22,858 nucleotides of DNA from JBCBEX01 sp039177895 (GTDB lineage Bacteria; Bacteroidota; Rhodothermia; Rhodothermales; Rubricoccaceae): positions 1 through 22,858 of the forward strand of contig JBCDFO010000031.1 of the NCBI GenBank assembly GCA_039177895.1, in the 5' to 3' direction. Of the stretch, positions 7,617 through 14,847 are shown piece by piece (within the stretch, counting starts at the first letter, position 1; each line of letters opens with the position of its first letter). Made by a program: the position numbers and the translations under genes. The notes beneath the pieces were generated by a model. The model was not told the origin of the DNA. It saw only the letters and a program-made list of their open reading frames with translations, and ran no database searches.

Positions 7617-7915
7617 TGGAACTGCTCGCTCCTATTCACCCCGGAAAAATCCTCCAGGAAGAGTTCATCGAGCCGTTCGGGCTGAGCCAGAACCGGGTGG
7701 CGCTGGCGATCCGTGTGCCTGCGCGGCGCATCAACGAGATCGTGCTCGGCAAGCGCAGCGTCACCGCCGACACGGCGCTGCGACTCGGGCGCTACTTCGG
7801 GACGAGCGCGCAGTTCTGGATGAACCTCCAGGCACGCTATGACCTCGATGTAGCGCAGGATGCCCTCGGCGAGCAACTCGACCGCGACGTGGTGCCGCTG
7901 GCCGCCAGCGAGTAA
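7616..7915 (+). CDS. higA: HigA-type antitoxin, XRE-family helix-turn-helix
   Basis: This 99-residue antitoxin is of the VapI/HigA class. It begins with IHPGKILQEEFIEPFGLSQ and continues with the helix-turn-helix region (about 20-60), including ALAIRVPARRINEIVLGKRS, and then the family signature ADTALRLGRYFGTSAQFWMNLQ. The short tail ends in VPLAASE. It would bind and neutralise HigB and repress the pair's promoter. Its ATG shares one base with the higB stop. The gene ends 1 base before the stop of the convergent YedE-half gene, so the pair is tightly wedged into the sulfur island. Confidence 0.93.
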   Translation: MELLAPIHPGKILQEEFIEPFGLSQNRVALAIRVPARRINEIVLGKRSVTADTALRLGRYFGTSAQFWMNLQARYDLDVAQDALGEQLDRDVVPLAASE

Positions 7916-7916
7916 A

Positions 7917-8447
7917 TCAGTGCGGCAGGCGGTCGCGGAGGGCAGCGTAGGCCCACGTCCCCGCCATCGCGCTAGCGATCCCGACGACGATCACGCTGAG
8001 GCCGGTACCGAGGAGTGCGAACATCGGGCCGGGGCACGCGCCGAGGAGGCCCCAGCCGAGCCCGAAGAGCGTCCCGCCGATCCAGTAGCGTGCGCCGGGC
8101 ACGCGGCTCCCGCCCCACTGCTTCGGCGCCACGACGATAGGCTGCCCGTTGAGCGTCTTGAGACTGAGCCGCTTGATGACCTGCAGGCCCAGCGCCGCGA
8201 CGGCGAGCGCGCTCCCGATCACGCCGTACATGTGAAAGCTGTCGAAGCGAAACATCTCCTGGATGCGAAACCACGAGACGACCTCGCTCTTGATGAGCAC
8301 GACGCCGAAGAACGCGCCGAGGAGCAGATAGACGAGTAAGCCGCCGAGCGAGACGGCCTGCTGCGGAGCGGCGCCGCCGGTCTGCTGGGTGTCGAGGCAG
8401 GCCTCGGGGGACGTCTGCCCCGGACGGGGAAGGGTGGTGGTGGACAT
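7917..8447 (-). CDS. YeeE/YedE-type sulfur transporter, second half
   Basis: This 176-residue membrane protein has about four hydrophobic spans and the YeeE/YedE signature LGACPGPMFALLG, with C138 in the pore-type motif. An N-terminal polar tail of about 33 residues precedes the first span. YeeE proteins import thiosulfate, passing it along conserved cysteines; many Bacteroidota-like genomes split the protein into two half genes, as here. I chose the ATG at 8445-8447 (MSTTTLPRPG) because the longer open frame upstream overlaps the first half gene and lacks family character. Only 4 bases separate it from that upstream gene, so the two are surely co-transcribed. Substrate specificity cannot be read from the sequence. 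Confidence 0.87.
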   Translation of the reverse strand: MSTTTLPRPGQTSPEACLDTQQTGGAAPQQAVSLGGLLVYLLLGAFFGVVLIKSEVVSWFRIQEMFRFDSFHMYGVIGSALAVAALGLQVIKRLSLKTLNGQPIVVAPKQWGGSRVPGARYWIGGTLFGLGWGLLGACPGPMFALLGTGLSVIVVGIASAMAGTWAYAALRDRLPH

Positions 8448-8451
8448 CGGG

Positions 8452-9012
8452 CTAGAGCAGGATCGGGAGGAGGACGTAGGTGAGCAGCAGCCCGCCCGCG
8501 AAGAAGCCGAGCACGGCCACGAGCGAGGGCACCTGCAGGTCGGCGAGGCCACTGATGGCGTGGCCGCTGGTGCAGCCGCCCGCGTAGCGCGCCCCAAAGC
8601 CGATCAGGAAGCCACCGCCGACCACGATCAGCAAGCCGGGCACGGTACCGAGTGCCTGCCAACTCACCAGTTCGCTGGGCACGAGGCCGCTGAAGTCGGT
8701 GAGGCCGAGCGCGCGGAGGTCAGCCACCGTCGCGGCGGCGAGGTCGATGCTGGCAGGTCCGGCGAGAACCGTCGCTGCGAGCACGCCGCCGAGGACGATC
8801 CCGAGCGCAAAGACGAGGTTCCAGAGACCCGCCGCGCGCCAGTCGTAGCGCAGGAATGGGAGTCGGCTCGGGAGAGCCGCTGCGCAGAGGTGGCGGAGGT
8901 TGGCCGAGACGCCGAAGACGCGCCCGCCCACGATGAGCAACAGCGGCACCATCAGACCGATGAGCGGCCCGGCGACGCACCAGGGCCACGGTTGCGAGAG
9001 GACGTCGAGCAT
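8452..9012 (-). CDS. YeeE/YedE-type sulfur transporter, first half
   Basis: This is a 186-residue integral membrane protein with roughly five hydrophobic segments. The hallmark is IGFGARYAGGCTSGHAISGL near 137-156, which carries the C147 of the YeeE thiosulfate-conducting motif GGCTSGH. The ATG at 9010-9012 is preferred over one at 9057 because MLDVLSQPWPW leads directly into the first membrane span. It pairs with the half gene downstream at 7917-8447. The start lies 72 bases from a palindrome shared with the persulfide dioxygenase promoter, which ties the transporter to that unit's regulation. Thiosulfate is the expected cargo by family, but this was not tested. Confidence 0.88.
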   Translation of the reverse strand: MLDVLSQPWPWCVAGPLIGLMVPLLLIVGGRVFGVSANLRHLCAAALPSRLPFLRYDWRAAGLWNLVFALGIVLGGVLAATVLAGPASIDLAAATVADLRALGLTDFSGLVPSELVSWQALGTVPGLLIVVGGGFLIGFGARYAGGCTSGHAISGLADLQVPSLVAVLGFFAGGLLLTYVLLPILL

Positions 9013-9066
9013 GGTAGCGAGAATCGGTGGTGGACATGGCTTACCTGACCGATCCAATCAGCGTCA

Positions 9067-9098
9067 ATTCGAGTTTGTTCCTACTTGTTATGTCAAGT
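9067..9098 (-). promoter_or_regulatory. candidate GntR-controlled promoter and operator, copy 2
   Basis: Bases 9083-9098 match ACTTGTCATGACAAGT at 14 of 16 positions, with perfect outer arms ACTTG/CAAGT. On the minus strand, TTGACA (9091-9096) sits inside the site and a weak -10, TCGAAT (9067-9072), follows after 18 bases, 55 bases before the YeeE first-half start. The site and boxes are placed almost exactly as in copy 1. The opposite-strand gene thiL starts 110 bases away and may or may not be affected. Confidence 0.55.
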
Positions 9099-9207
9099 GG
9101 AATCGAAATGGATTAAAGCGGCCATGCTCGTGAGAATGCGGGGAAGGACGAACGGCGCCGCGCAGGCTGGGTAGCACGACGGCCCCGCTCCTGTTCCCCC
9201 CTCACCC

Positions 9208-10230
9208 ATGGACTTCACCCCCATCGCCCGGGTCGGCGAGTTCGGCCTCATCGACCGCCTCGCCGACACGCTCGGCACCCCCGAAGCCCCCGCGCTCGTG
9301 CGCGGCATCGGCGACGACGCGGCCGTGTACCGCATTGGTGACGGCCGCGTGCACGTCGTCACCACCGACGCGCTCATCGAGGGCGTGCACTTCGACCGCA
9401 CGTTCACGCCGCTGCGCTACCTCGGCTTCAAGGCGCTCGCGGTGAACGTCTCCGACGTGTGCGCGATGAACGCACAGCCGCGCTACGCCACCGTCGCGCT
9501 CGGGCTGCCGACCAACGTGTCTGTCGAGGGCATGGAGGCGCTCTACCTCGGCCTCCGCGACGCCGCGAGCCGCTACGGCCTCGCTGTCATCGGCGGCGAC
9601 GTGACGGCGGCGAAGGCGCTCACGCTCAGCGTCACCGTCATCGGCGAGGCGAGCGAGGACGCCGTCGTCTACCGCAGCGGCGCGCAGCCGGGCGATCTCC
9701 TCTGCGTCACCGGCGACCTGGGCAGCGCCTACGCCGGGCTGAAGATCTTGCTGGGCGAGAAGGACGCCTTCACCGACCCCGACGGCCCGCAACCCGACCT
9801 CACCGAGTTCGCCTACATCGTGCAGCGGCAGCTCTACCCGCAGGCCCGCCTCGACGCCGTCCGTGCCTGGGCCGATGCGGGCGTGCGCCCGACCGCCCTC
9901 ATCGACCTCTCGGACGGGCTCGCCTCGGAGGTGCACCACCTCGCGCGGGCGTCGGGCGTCGGGATGGAGGTGGAAGTCGGCCTGCTCCCCGCGCACGCGC
10001 AGACGGTGCTCGCCGCGCAGCGCTTCGACGAGGCCCCCGACGGGTACGCGCTCTACGGCGGCGAGGACTACGAACTGCTCTTCACGCTCCCCGAGGCCGC
10101 CGCCGCCAAGCTCGACGCCGACACGTTCGCCGTGCTAGGCCGCGTCACTGACGCCGACGCAGGCCTCGTCCTGAAGCTCCCCGATGGCGGCGCGATGCCA
10201 CTGGAGGCATCGGGGTTTCAGCATTTCTAG
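9208..10230 (+). CDS. thiL: thiamine-monophosphate kinase
   Basis: This 340-residue enzyme phosphorylates thiamine monophosphate to thiamine diphosphate with ATP, the last step of cofactor synthesis. The family features are all present: the start EFGLIDRLA, the metal-binding GIGDDAAVY at 33-41, TTDALIEGVHF at 52-62, NVSDVCAMNA at 80-89, IGGDVT at 128-133, VTGDLG at 168-172, DLSDGLASE at 233-241 and GGEDYELL near 284-291. The length is normal. No TPP riboswitch is visible upstream. It is divergent from the YeeE operon; no other thiamine gene is present in the window, so the proximity to sulfur genes may be accidental. Confidence 0.96.
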   Translation: MDFTPIARVGEFGLIDRLADTLGTPEAPALVRGIGDDAAVYRIGDGRVHVVTTDALIEGVHFDRTFTPLRYLGFKALAVNVSDVCAMNAQPRYATVALGLPTNVSVEGMEALYLGLRDAASRYGLAVIGGDVTAAKALTLSVTVIGEASEDAVVYRSGAQPGDLLCVTGDLGSAYAGLKILLGEKDAFTDPDGPQPDLTEFAYIVQRQLYPQARLDAVRAWADAGVRPTALIDLSDGLASEVHHLARASGVGMEVEVGLLPAHAQTVLAAQRFDEAPDGYALYGGEDYELLFTLPEAAAAKLDADTFAVLGRVTDADAGLVLKLPDGGAMPLEASGFQHF

Positions 10231-10306
10231 CTCCGTAGTCCAGGTCGGCCACGTGTGGGAGCGCCTACTCTCAACAATGTCTGGGTCAGCCACTCTCAGA
10301 ATGTGT

Positions 10307-10651
10307 TCATGAGCGAGGAGCTAAGCGGTTGAACAACACCCGCGTCAACGCTAGGTAGATGCACGCCTCCACCGTCACGGCGAGCCGCTCGAAGTCGTGA
10401 ACCAGCCGACGGCACCGCTTCAGCCACGCGGACGTCCGTTCTACCACCCAACGCTGTGGAATCACCACGAAGCCCCGCCGCGATACGCCCTCGGGACGGC
10501 CCACCACCCCGACGCCCACCCGATGCTCCTTGGCGTGCTTCGCCAACGGACCGCTCACGTAGGCCCCGGCTGCTCAGAGCTTCTGCCAGACCGTAGGTGG
10601 GGGGAGCGAGGGGGCGATGATAGCCCACTGCTCGGCGGTGAGGTCGGCGGC
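10307..10651 (-). pseudogene. IS5-type transposase remnant, internally deleted
   Basis: In one minus-strand frame, the sequence reads ADLTAEQWAIIAPSLPPP (the family's N terminus), then VWQKL, an in-frame TGA (10574-10576) and AAGAYVSGPLAKHAKEH. It then gives the classic C-terminal block RRGFVVIPQRWVVERTSAW, followed by LKRCRRLVHDFE and IYLALTRVLFNRL. Complete transposases of this IS5/IS427-like group are about 250-280 residues, so the central part with the first catalytic aspartates is missing; the DRYE-like end of the catalytic triad survives as HDFE. No start codon lies directly before ADLTAEQW. I infer an internal deletion plus a nonsense change. Terminal inverted repeats were not found. 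Confidence 0.8.
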
Positions 10652-10942
10652 TTACAGGACGGCGGTCCAGTGGACCACGTCAACGCTCCATTCCTGATCA
10701 GGCTCTCACAGATACGTGGCAAGTCAACGCGGCGCCACCTTGGTCTAAACCGTCATTTTTCTGTGCGGAGCTCAGCGAGCCTGATGAATCCAAGTATCCG
10801 TCCTCAACGGTGCGGTGGCGCCACTACGATCTGCCTGCCACGGCTCACACTGTCGTCGCTGATACAGTCGTATACCGACCGACCTCGATCTGTCGGAGTA
10901 CCCTCTTGACGGATCGAGGCGTGTTGTCTAACGAGACTAAGC

Positions 10943-11151
10943 GTGGTGCGGCCAGCTTATTCGCAGTCGTACCGCTGCAGAGAGTTCACACTCAACGAGC
11001 ACGGTGACCGGTACGAGATACAACGGATCGTCACTGATACAACACGGAAGGCAGAGGTCGCGCTGTGGTTTCAGATGGTATGCTAGCCGCTGCAGGCGTG
11101 TACGACTACGGCCCCGGTCGGGTGTACGTGCATGCAGACGAACAGAAGTAA
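10943..11151 (+). pseudogene. frameshifted C-terminal coding remnant, possibly peptidase M15-like
   Basis: From the GTG at 10943, one frame gives 47 residues, including CREFTLNEHGDRYEIQRIV, and ends at a TAG (11084-11086). From 11071 the neighbouring frame continues naturally as DGMLAAAGVYDYGPGRVYVH, then ADEQK and a TAA at 11149-11151. Joined, the pieces look like the end of one protein broken by a small indel. The final V-H-A-D resembles the closing H-x-D metal motif of M15-type D-Ala-D-Ala peptidases, where a GVY-type turn often precedes it. That assignment is a weak guess; the coding character is clearer than the identity. It lies beside an IS remnant in decaying DNA. Confidence 0.3.
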
Positions 11152-11168
11152 ACGCTCTCACTCTTGCG

Positions 11169-12815
11169 TCACGCCTCCTCTCCGAACCGTTCCGCGAGCG
11201 CCTCGTCCTTGACGCGCATTAGGTGGGCGTGGGCAGCGTCGGGGTCGGCAGGGACCTCGCCCCAGAAGAGTTCTTCCTTGATCGCGCCGATGGCGGCCTT
11301 CTCGCGGCCCTGGAGCGTGCGGATGACGTGCTCGAAGAGCGCGCCGCGCCGGAGGGCCTCGTCCTTCATGGCGATCATGTAGGCGAACGCCGCGTCGTGC
11401 TCGTTGGGGATGGCCCCATCGAGGATAGCCTCGCGGATGTGCTCCTTCACGATGCCGACGGCCACGCCTTCGGTGACGCCGAGCGTGTCCATGATCTCGT
11501 GGCCGTCCACGGGCGGCTGGAAGTGGCGCAAGCGGTCCTTCTCCTCGACCTCCGCGAACTTCGCCTCCACGCGGTCGAACGCGCTGAGGTAGCGCCGGAC
11601 GCGGCGCGGGTTCTTGCTCGTGATATCGGCGCGGACGAGCCGCATGAGCGCGTCAATGCGGTCCCCGGCCTCGAAGAGCAGGCGGCGCACGGCGGAGTCG
11701 GTGACCTCGTCGTCCACGAGGGCGACGGGACGGTGGTGGAGCCGGACGAGTTCGCGGACGTGCTCCAGGCGCTCGTCCATTGGCAGCTTGAGCGCACGGA
11801 AGAGTTTCGGGATGCGCCGCGCGCCGCGGTCCTCGTGCCCGTGGAACGTCCAGCCGCGACCCCGGATGAACCGCTTCGTGTCGGGCTTGGCGATGTCGTG
11901 GAAGAGCGCCGCCCAGCGCGTCCAGAGCGCCTCGCCTCCGGCGCGGTCGCCCGCGAGGCCCTGCTGCTGCTGCAGATGCGCGAGGTTGTCCACGACTTCG
12001 AGCGTGTGGAAGAAGTTGTCCTTGTGCTTGTGCCCGCGCACCTCCTCCACACCCGCGAGCGCGGTCAGGTCGGGCAGGATGCGGTCGAGGAGGCCCGTGT
12101 CGTAGAGGAGCTTGAACCCGACCGACGGCACCGGCGCAGCGAGGAGCTTCTGCAGCTCGTCGGTGATGCGCTCCTGGCTGACGATGCCGATGCGGTCGGC
12201 GTGCTGGCGCATGGCAGCGAGCGCGGCGTCGTCCACGCGGAAGCCGAGTTGGGCGGCGAAGCGGGCGGCGCGCAGCATCCGCAGCGGGTCGTCGCTGAAC
12301 GTCTCAGCAGGGTCGAGCGGCGTACGGAGGAGTCGGGCGGCTAGGTCGCTCAGCCCGCCGAACGGATCAACGAGTTCGCCGAAGCGATCTGCATTGAGGC
12401 ACACCGCGAGCGCGTTGATGGTGAAGTCGCGCCGCCGCTGGTCGTCGTCGAGCGTGCCGTCCTCCACGGCGGGCTTGCGCGAGGAGCGGTCGTACGACTC
12501 GCGCCGCGCGCCGACAAATTCCAAGACGAGCGGTTCGTCAGCATCGGGATCGCCGCCGTATTCCCCAGGGGGCAAGTGGACGCCCGCCGTGCCGAAGCTG
12601 GCGTAGACGTGCGCCGTCCGCACGCCGACCTCCTGGGCCACGGCCTTCGCCCAGCGGATACCGCTGCCCGGCCCCACGCTCACGAAGTCGAGGTCGCTCG
12701 TGGCCCGACCGAGGAGCGCGTCCCGCACCGCGCCGCCGACGCAGTACGCCTCCAGACCGAGGCGGTCGGCCACGGCACCGAGGCGGCGGAGCACGTCTTC
12801 GTAGGGCAGGGTCAT
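11169..12815 (-). CDS. cca: CCA tRNA nucleotidyltransferase with HD domain
   Basis: This 548-residue protein adds or repairs the 3' CCA of tRNAs; it could instead be a related poly(A) polymerase-type enzyme. The nucleotidyltransferase head has GGAVRDALLG at 27-36 and the catalytic D41-L-D43. RRRDFTINALA at 127-137 and the GGLSDLAARLLRTP and DDPLRMLRAARFAAQLGF segments at 153-192 belong to the class II fold. An HD phosphohydrolase-like domain follows, with FFHTLEVVDN near 268-277 and H306-D307 in ALFHDIAKP. The C terminus has an extra Ala/Glu-rich tail. The ATG at 12815 is chosen because MTLPYEDVL fits the family; the same frame stays open upstream through the 8-bp repeat and into the oxidoreductase gene, which is almost certainly a shadow. 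No Shine-Dalgarno is possible, because the repeat starts 3 bases upstream. Confidence 0.92.
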   Translation of the reverse strand: MTLPYEDVLRRLGAVADRLGLEAYCVGGAVRDALLGRATSDLDFVSVGPGSGIRWAKAVAQEVGVRTAHVYASFGTAGVHLPPGEYGGDPDADEPLVLEFVGARRESYDRSSRKPAVEDGTLDDDQRRRDFTINALAVCLNADRFGELVDPFGGLSDLAARLLRTPLDPAETFSDDPLRMLRAARFAAQLGFRVDDAALAAMRQHADRIGIVSQERITDELQKLLAAPVPSVGFKLLYDTGLLDRILPDLTALAGVEEVRGHKHKDNFFHTLEVVDNLAHLQQQQGLAGDRAGGEALWTRWAALFHDIAKPDTKRFIRGRGWTFHGHEDRGARRIPKLFRALKLPMDERLEHVRELVRLHHRPVALVDDEVTDSAVRRLLFEAGDRIDALMRLVRADITSKNPRRVRRYLSAFDRVEAKFAEVEEKDRLRHFQPPVDGHEIMDTLGVTEGVAVGIVKEHIREAILDGAIPNEHDAAFAYMIAMKDEALRRGALFEHVIRTLQGREKAAIGAIKEELFWGEVPADPDAAHAHLMRVKDEALAERFGEEA

Positions 12816-12818
12816 CGC

Positions 12819-12882
12819 GGTGGGTCGGTGGGTCGGTGGGTCGGTGGGTCGGTGGGTCGGTGGGTCGGTGGGTCGGTGGGTC
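12819..12882. repeat. tandem repeat (GGTGGGTC) x8 before the cca start
   Basis: Eight exact copies of an 8-bp unit fill 12819-12882, starting 3 bases upstream of the cca start codon. The cca mRNA leader would carry (GACCCACC)8. On the plus (template) strand the GGG runs spaced by 5 bases fit a G-quadruplex pattern. Because 8 is not a multiple of 3, copy-number change shifts any frame passing through the repeat, so only leader length is altered if the annotated start is right. Confidence 0.97.
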
Positions 12883-12996
12883 GAGCAAACGCGCAGAATA
12901 GGTTCGTGCTTCAGCGCCTCCAGACCAAGGGGCGGAATACGGGCGAAATCCTCCCGGGCTCCCCTCGCCCATACTTCCACACCCCCACGCTCGTGG

Positions 12997-13875
12997 CTAC
13001 CGCAACTTCTGGAGGAGGCGCTCGGCGAGGCGCATCGTGCGCAGCGCGTCGAGGGCAGACCGCGGTGCCGGGCGTTCGGTCGCAAGCGCCGTGGCGAACC
13101 CATCGAAGCCATCGTCAGCAGCCGATGCTCCCGGGCGTGTCGGGGCGTCGTCGTCGAAGGCGAGCGGCGCGTCGAGGCGGTGCGCGGTGGCGCGGCGGCC
13201 CTGCCCCGCGACGAAGAGGCGCGGGGCTTCGACCGCGTCGCCCAGCAGCAGGTGCGCGAGCGTCCCTGACCTGAAGCGCAGCGTCGCGGCGACCGTCCCG
13301 AGGAGCGCGCCGTGGCGGTCGGCCTCGGCGTCGAGGCGCGGGAGGTCGGCGCTGCCTGCGAGCGCCACGCTGAGGTCGAGCGCCCCCGCGAGCAGGAACG
13401 GCCACGAGAGCCCGTCGGCGGGGAGGTGCAGCGAGACGAGGTGGGGCCGCCACCCGTGCGGGCGGCTCGCCAGCAAGGCTGCGACAGGCAGCGGGTGGGC
13501 AACGCCGATCTCCACCCCGGCCTCCTCGCCGAGCCTGACGAGCCGCTCGCACTCGTCGACCGACGTGGTCGCGGGCCACTCCAGGAAGACGTGGCGGCCG
13601 TCCTTGGCCGCGGCCTCGGCCAGCAGGAAGTGGTCCCGCGTCGGCGTCGCCACACAGACGGCATCGCAGGCGTCGAGGAGCAGCGCCGTGGACGCGTAGG
13701 GCGTGGTGGTGCACGCCGCCGCGACGGCCTCGGCGCGTGACACGTCGGCATCGGCCACGCCCACGAGCCGTAGCCGGGCGTCCTCCGCAATGTGCCGCGC
13801 CCGCACCGCGCCCTGCCGCCCGACGCCCACGACGCCGACGCGCAGCGGGGAAGCCTGGGAAGCGGAGCGAGACAT
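12997..13875 (-). CDS. Gfo/Idh/MocA-family oxidoreductase with altered EKP motif
   Basis: This 292-residue protein has an N-terminal Rossmann fold: GVVGVGRQGAVRA at 14-26 gives the dinucleotide loop G17-V-G-R-Q-G22, and VGVAD at 38-42 ends the second strand. DAVCVATPTRDHF at 71-83 matches the family's nucleotide-binding wall. Where the family normally has EKP, with the catalytic lysine, this protein reads E99-W100-P101. The C-terminal half is Ala-rich and shorter than usual. The ATG at 13873-13875 was chosen because MSRSASQASPLRVGVVG gives a normal N terminus. Substrate and pathway are unknown. It is divergent from aroE, with 118 bases between them, and lies 114 bases upstream of the 8-bp repeat before cca. 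Confidence 0.85.
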   Translation of the reverse strand: MSRSASQASPLRVGVVGVGRQGAVRARHIAEDARLRLVGVADADVSRAEAVAAACTTTPYASTALLLDACDAVCVATPTRDHFLLAEAAAKDGRHVFLEWPATTSVDECERLVRLGEEAGVEIGVAHPLPVAALLASRPHGWRPHLVSLHLPADGLSWPFLLAGALDLSVALAGSADLPRLDAEADRHGALLGTVAATLRFRSGTLAHLLLGDAVEAPRLFVAGQGRRATAHRLDAPLAFDDDAPTRPGASAADDGFDGFATALATERPAPRSALDALRTMRLAERLLQKLR

Positions 13876-13993
13876 GGGACAAACGGCGAAGCGACGGCGC
13901 ACGAAGACGAGGGATAGTTTACACGCCCCGTCCCCCTCCCGCACGACCGCCTGGCTTCGAGGACGGAGCCATCCCCACGATGCCGCCACGCCC

Positions 13994-14845
13994 ATGACGC
14001 CGACCGCCCGCACCCGTCTCGCGTTGCTCCTCGGCGACCCGGTGGCGCACTCGCGCTCGCCCGCGATCCACAACGCGGCCTTCGAGGCGCTGGGGATCGA
14101 TGCGCTCTACCTCGCCGCGCGGGTCGAGGCTGCGTATCTCGGGGAGGCCATCGCCGGGCTCCGGGCGCTGGGTGTGCTCGGGGCGAACGTCACGATCCCG
14201 CACAAGCAAGCCATCGTTCCCTACCTTGACGCGCTCACGCCGGTAGCCGAGGCCATCGGAGCCGTCAACACCGTCGTGCCGCAGCCCGACGGGACGCTGC
14301 TCGGGACCAACACCGACGCGGCGGGCTTCTTCGAGCCGCTGCGCCCCCACGCGGCGACGCTGGACGGAGCCGAGGCGGTCGTGTTCGGCGCAGGCGGTGC
14401 AGCGCGGGCGGTCGTTTACGCGCTGCTGACGGAGGTGCGTCTGGCACGGCTGACACTCGTGGCGCGGTCGCCCGCGAAGGCCACGGCGCTCGCGCAGTCG
14501 TTCGCGGCGCTCGATCCGCACAGGGTCCTGCACATCGCCGAGCCTGCGCTTGCCGACGACCACGCTCGCAATGCTGCGCTTCTCGTGAACGCGACGCCGC
14601 TCGGCATGCACGGCGCGCACGAGGCCGCGACGCCCTGGCCTGCCGCCGGCTTTCAGCCAGGCCAGCTCGCGTACGACCTCGTCTACGCGCCTGCCGAGAC
14701 ACGCTTTCTCCGCGAGGTCGCGGCCCGAGGCGCGACGCCCCTCGGCGGACTCGCCATGCTCGTCGGGCAGGCCGCCGAGGCCTTCCACCTCTGGACGGGC
14801 CAACCGATGCCTCTCCCTCCCGTCTACCGCGCCCTCGGCGCCTGA
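13994..14845 (+). CDS. aroE: shikimate dehydrogenase
   Basis: This 283-residue enzyme reduces 3-dehydroshikimate to shikimate with NADPH in aromatic amino-acid synthesis. Substrate contacts are visible: S20-R-S-P at the start of SRSPAIHN, NVTIPHK with the catalytic K71, and AVNTVV, then GTNTDAAG with D108. The cofactor loop is GAGGAARA at 132-139, and NATPLGMHG, DLVYAP and GGLAMLVGQAAEAF follow in the expected order. The length is standard. The ATG at 13994 is favoured because LALLLGDPVAHSRSP then begins as in family members; the frame is open further upstream but overlaps the divergent gene. It is followed 2 bases later by pgeF. Confidence 0.96.
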   Translation: MTPTARTRLALLLGDPVAHSRSPAIHNAAFEALGIDALYLAARVEAAYLGEAIAGLRALGVLGANVTIPHKQAIVPYLDALTPVAEAIGAVNTVVPQPDGTLLGTNTDAAGFFEPLRPHAATLDGAEAVVFGAGGAARAVVYALLTEVRLARLTLVARSPAKATALAQSFAALDPHRVLHIAEPALADDHARNAALLVNATPLGMHGAHEAATPWPAAGFQPGQLAYDLVYAPAETRFLREVAARGATPLGGLAMLVGQAAEAFHLWTGQPMPLPPVYRALGA

Positions 14846-14847
14846 CG

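Larger units (their letters stand above)
10231..11168. other. low-coding scar region with mobile-element debris
   Basis: This 938-base stretch between thiL and cca has no intact gene. It holds a decayed IS5-type transposase on the minus strand (10307-10651) and a frameshifted coding remnant on the plus strand (10943-11151). Its second half is visibly less GC-rich than the flanks, and the codon bias typical of the neighbours is absent. I see nothing recognisable at 10231-10306 or 10652-10942 beyond short inverted repeats. It is most simply an insertion hotspot now in decay. Confidence 0.7.

Noticed and set aside
9013..9207. TPP riboswitch upstream of thiL
   Set aside because: I see none of the conserved THI-box sequences in the gap.
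10731..10822. 9-bp inverted repeat GGCGCCACC / GGTGGCGCC flanking 74 bases
   Set aside because: Arms of this length are expected by chance in GC-rich DNA, and the flanks do not extend the match or bound a recognisable element.
10397..10909. Open frame of 170 codons on the plus strand
   Set aside because: It runs antisense through the transposase remnant and has no protein family likeness or consistent codon bias.
12816..13790. Cca reading frame extended upstream through the 8-bp repeat to give 873 residues
   Set aside because: The upstream part is antisense-shadow-like Arg/Ser/Pro-rich sequence in another frame of the oxidoreductase gene, and the family N terminus starts at 12815.
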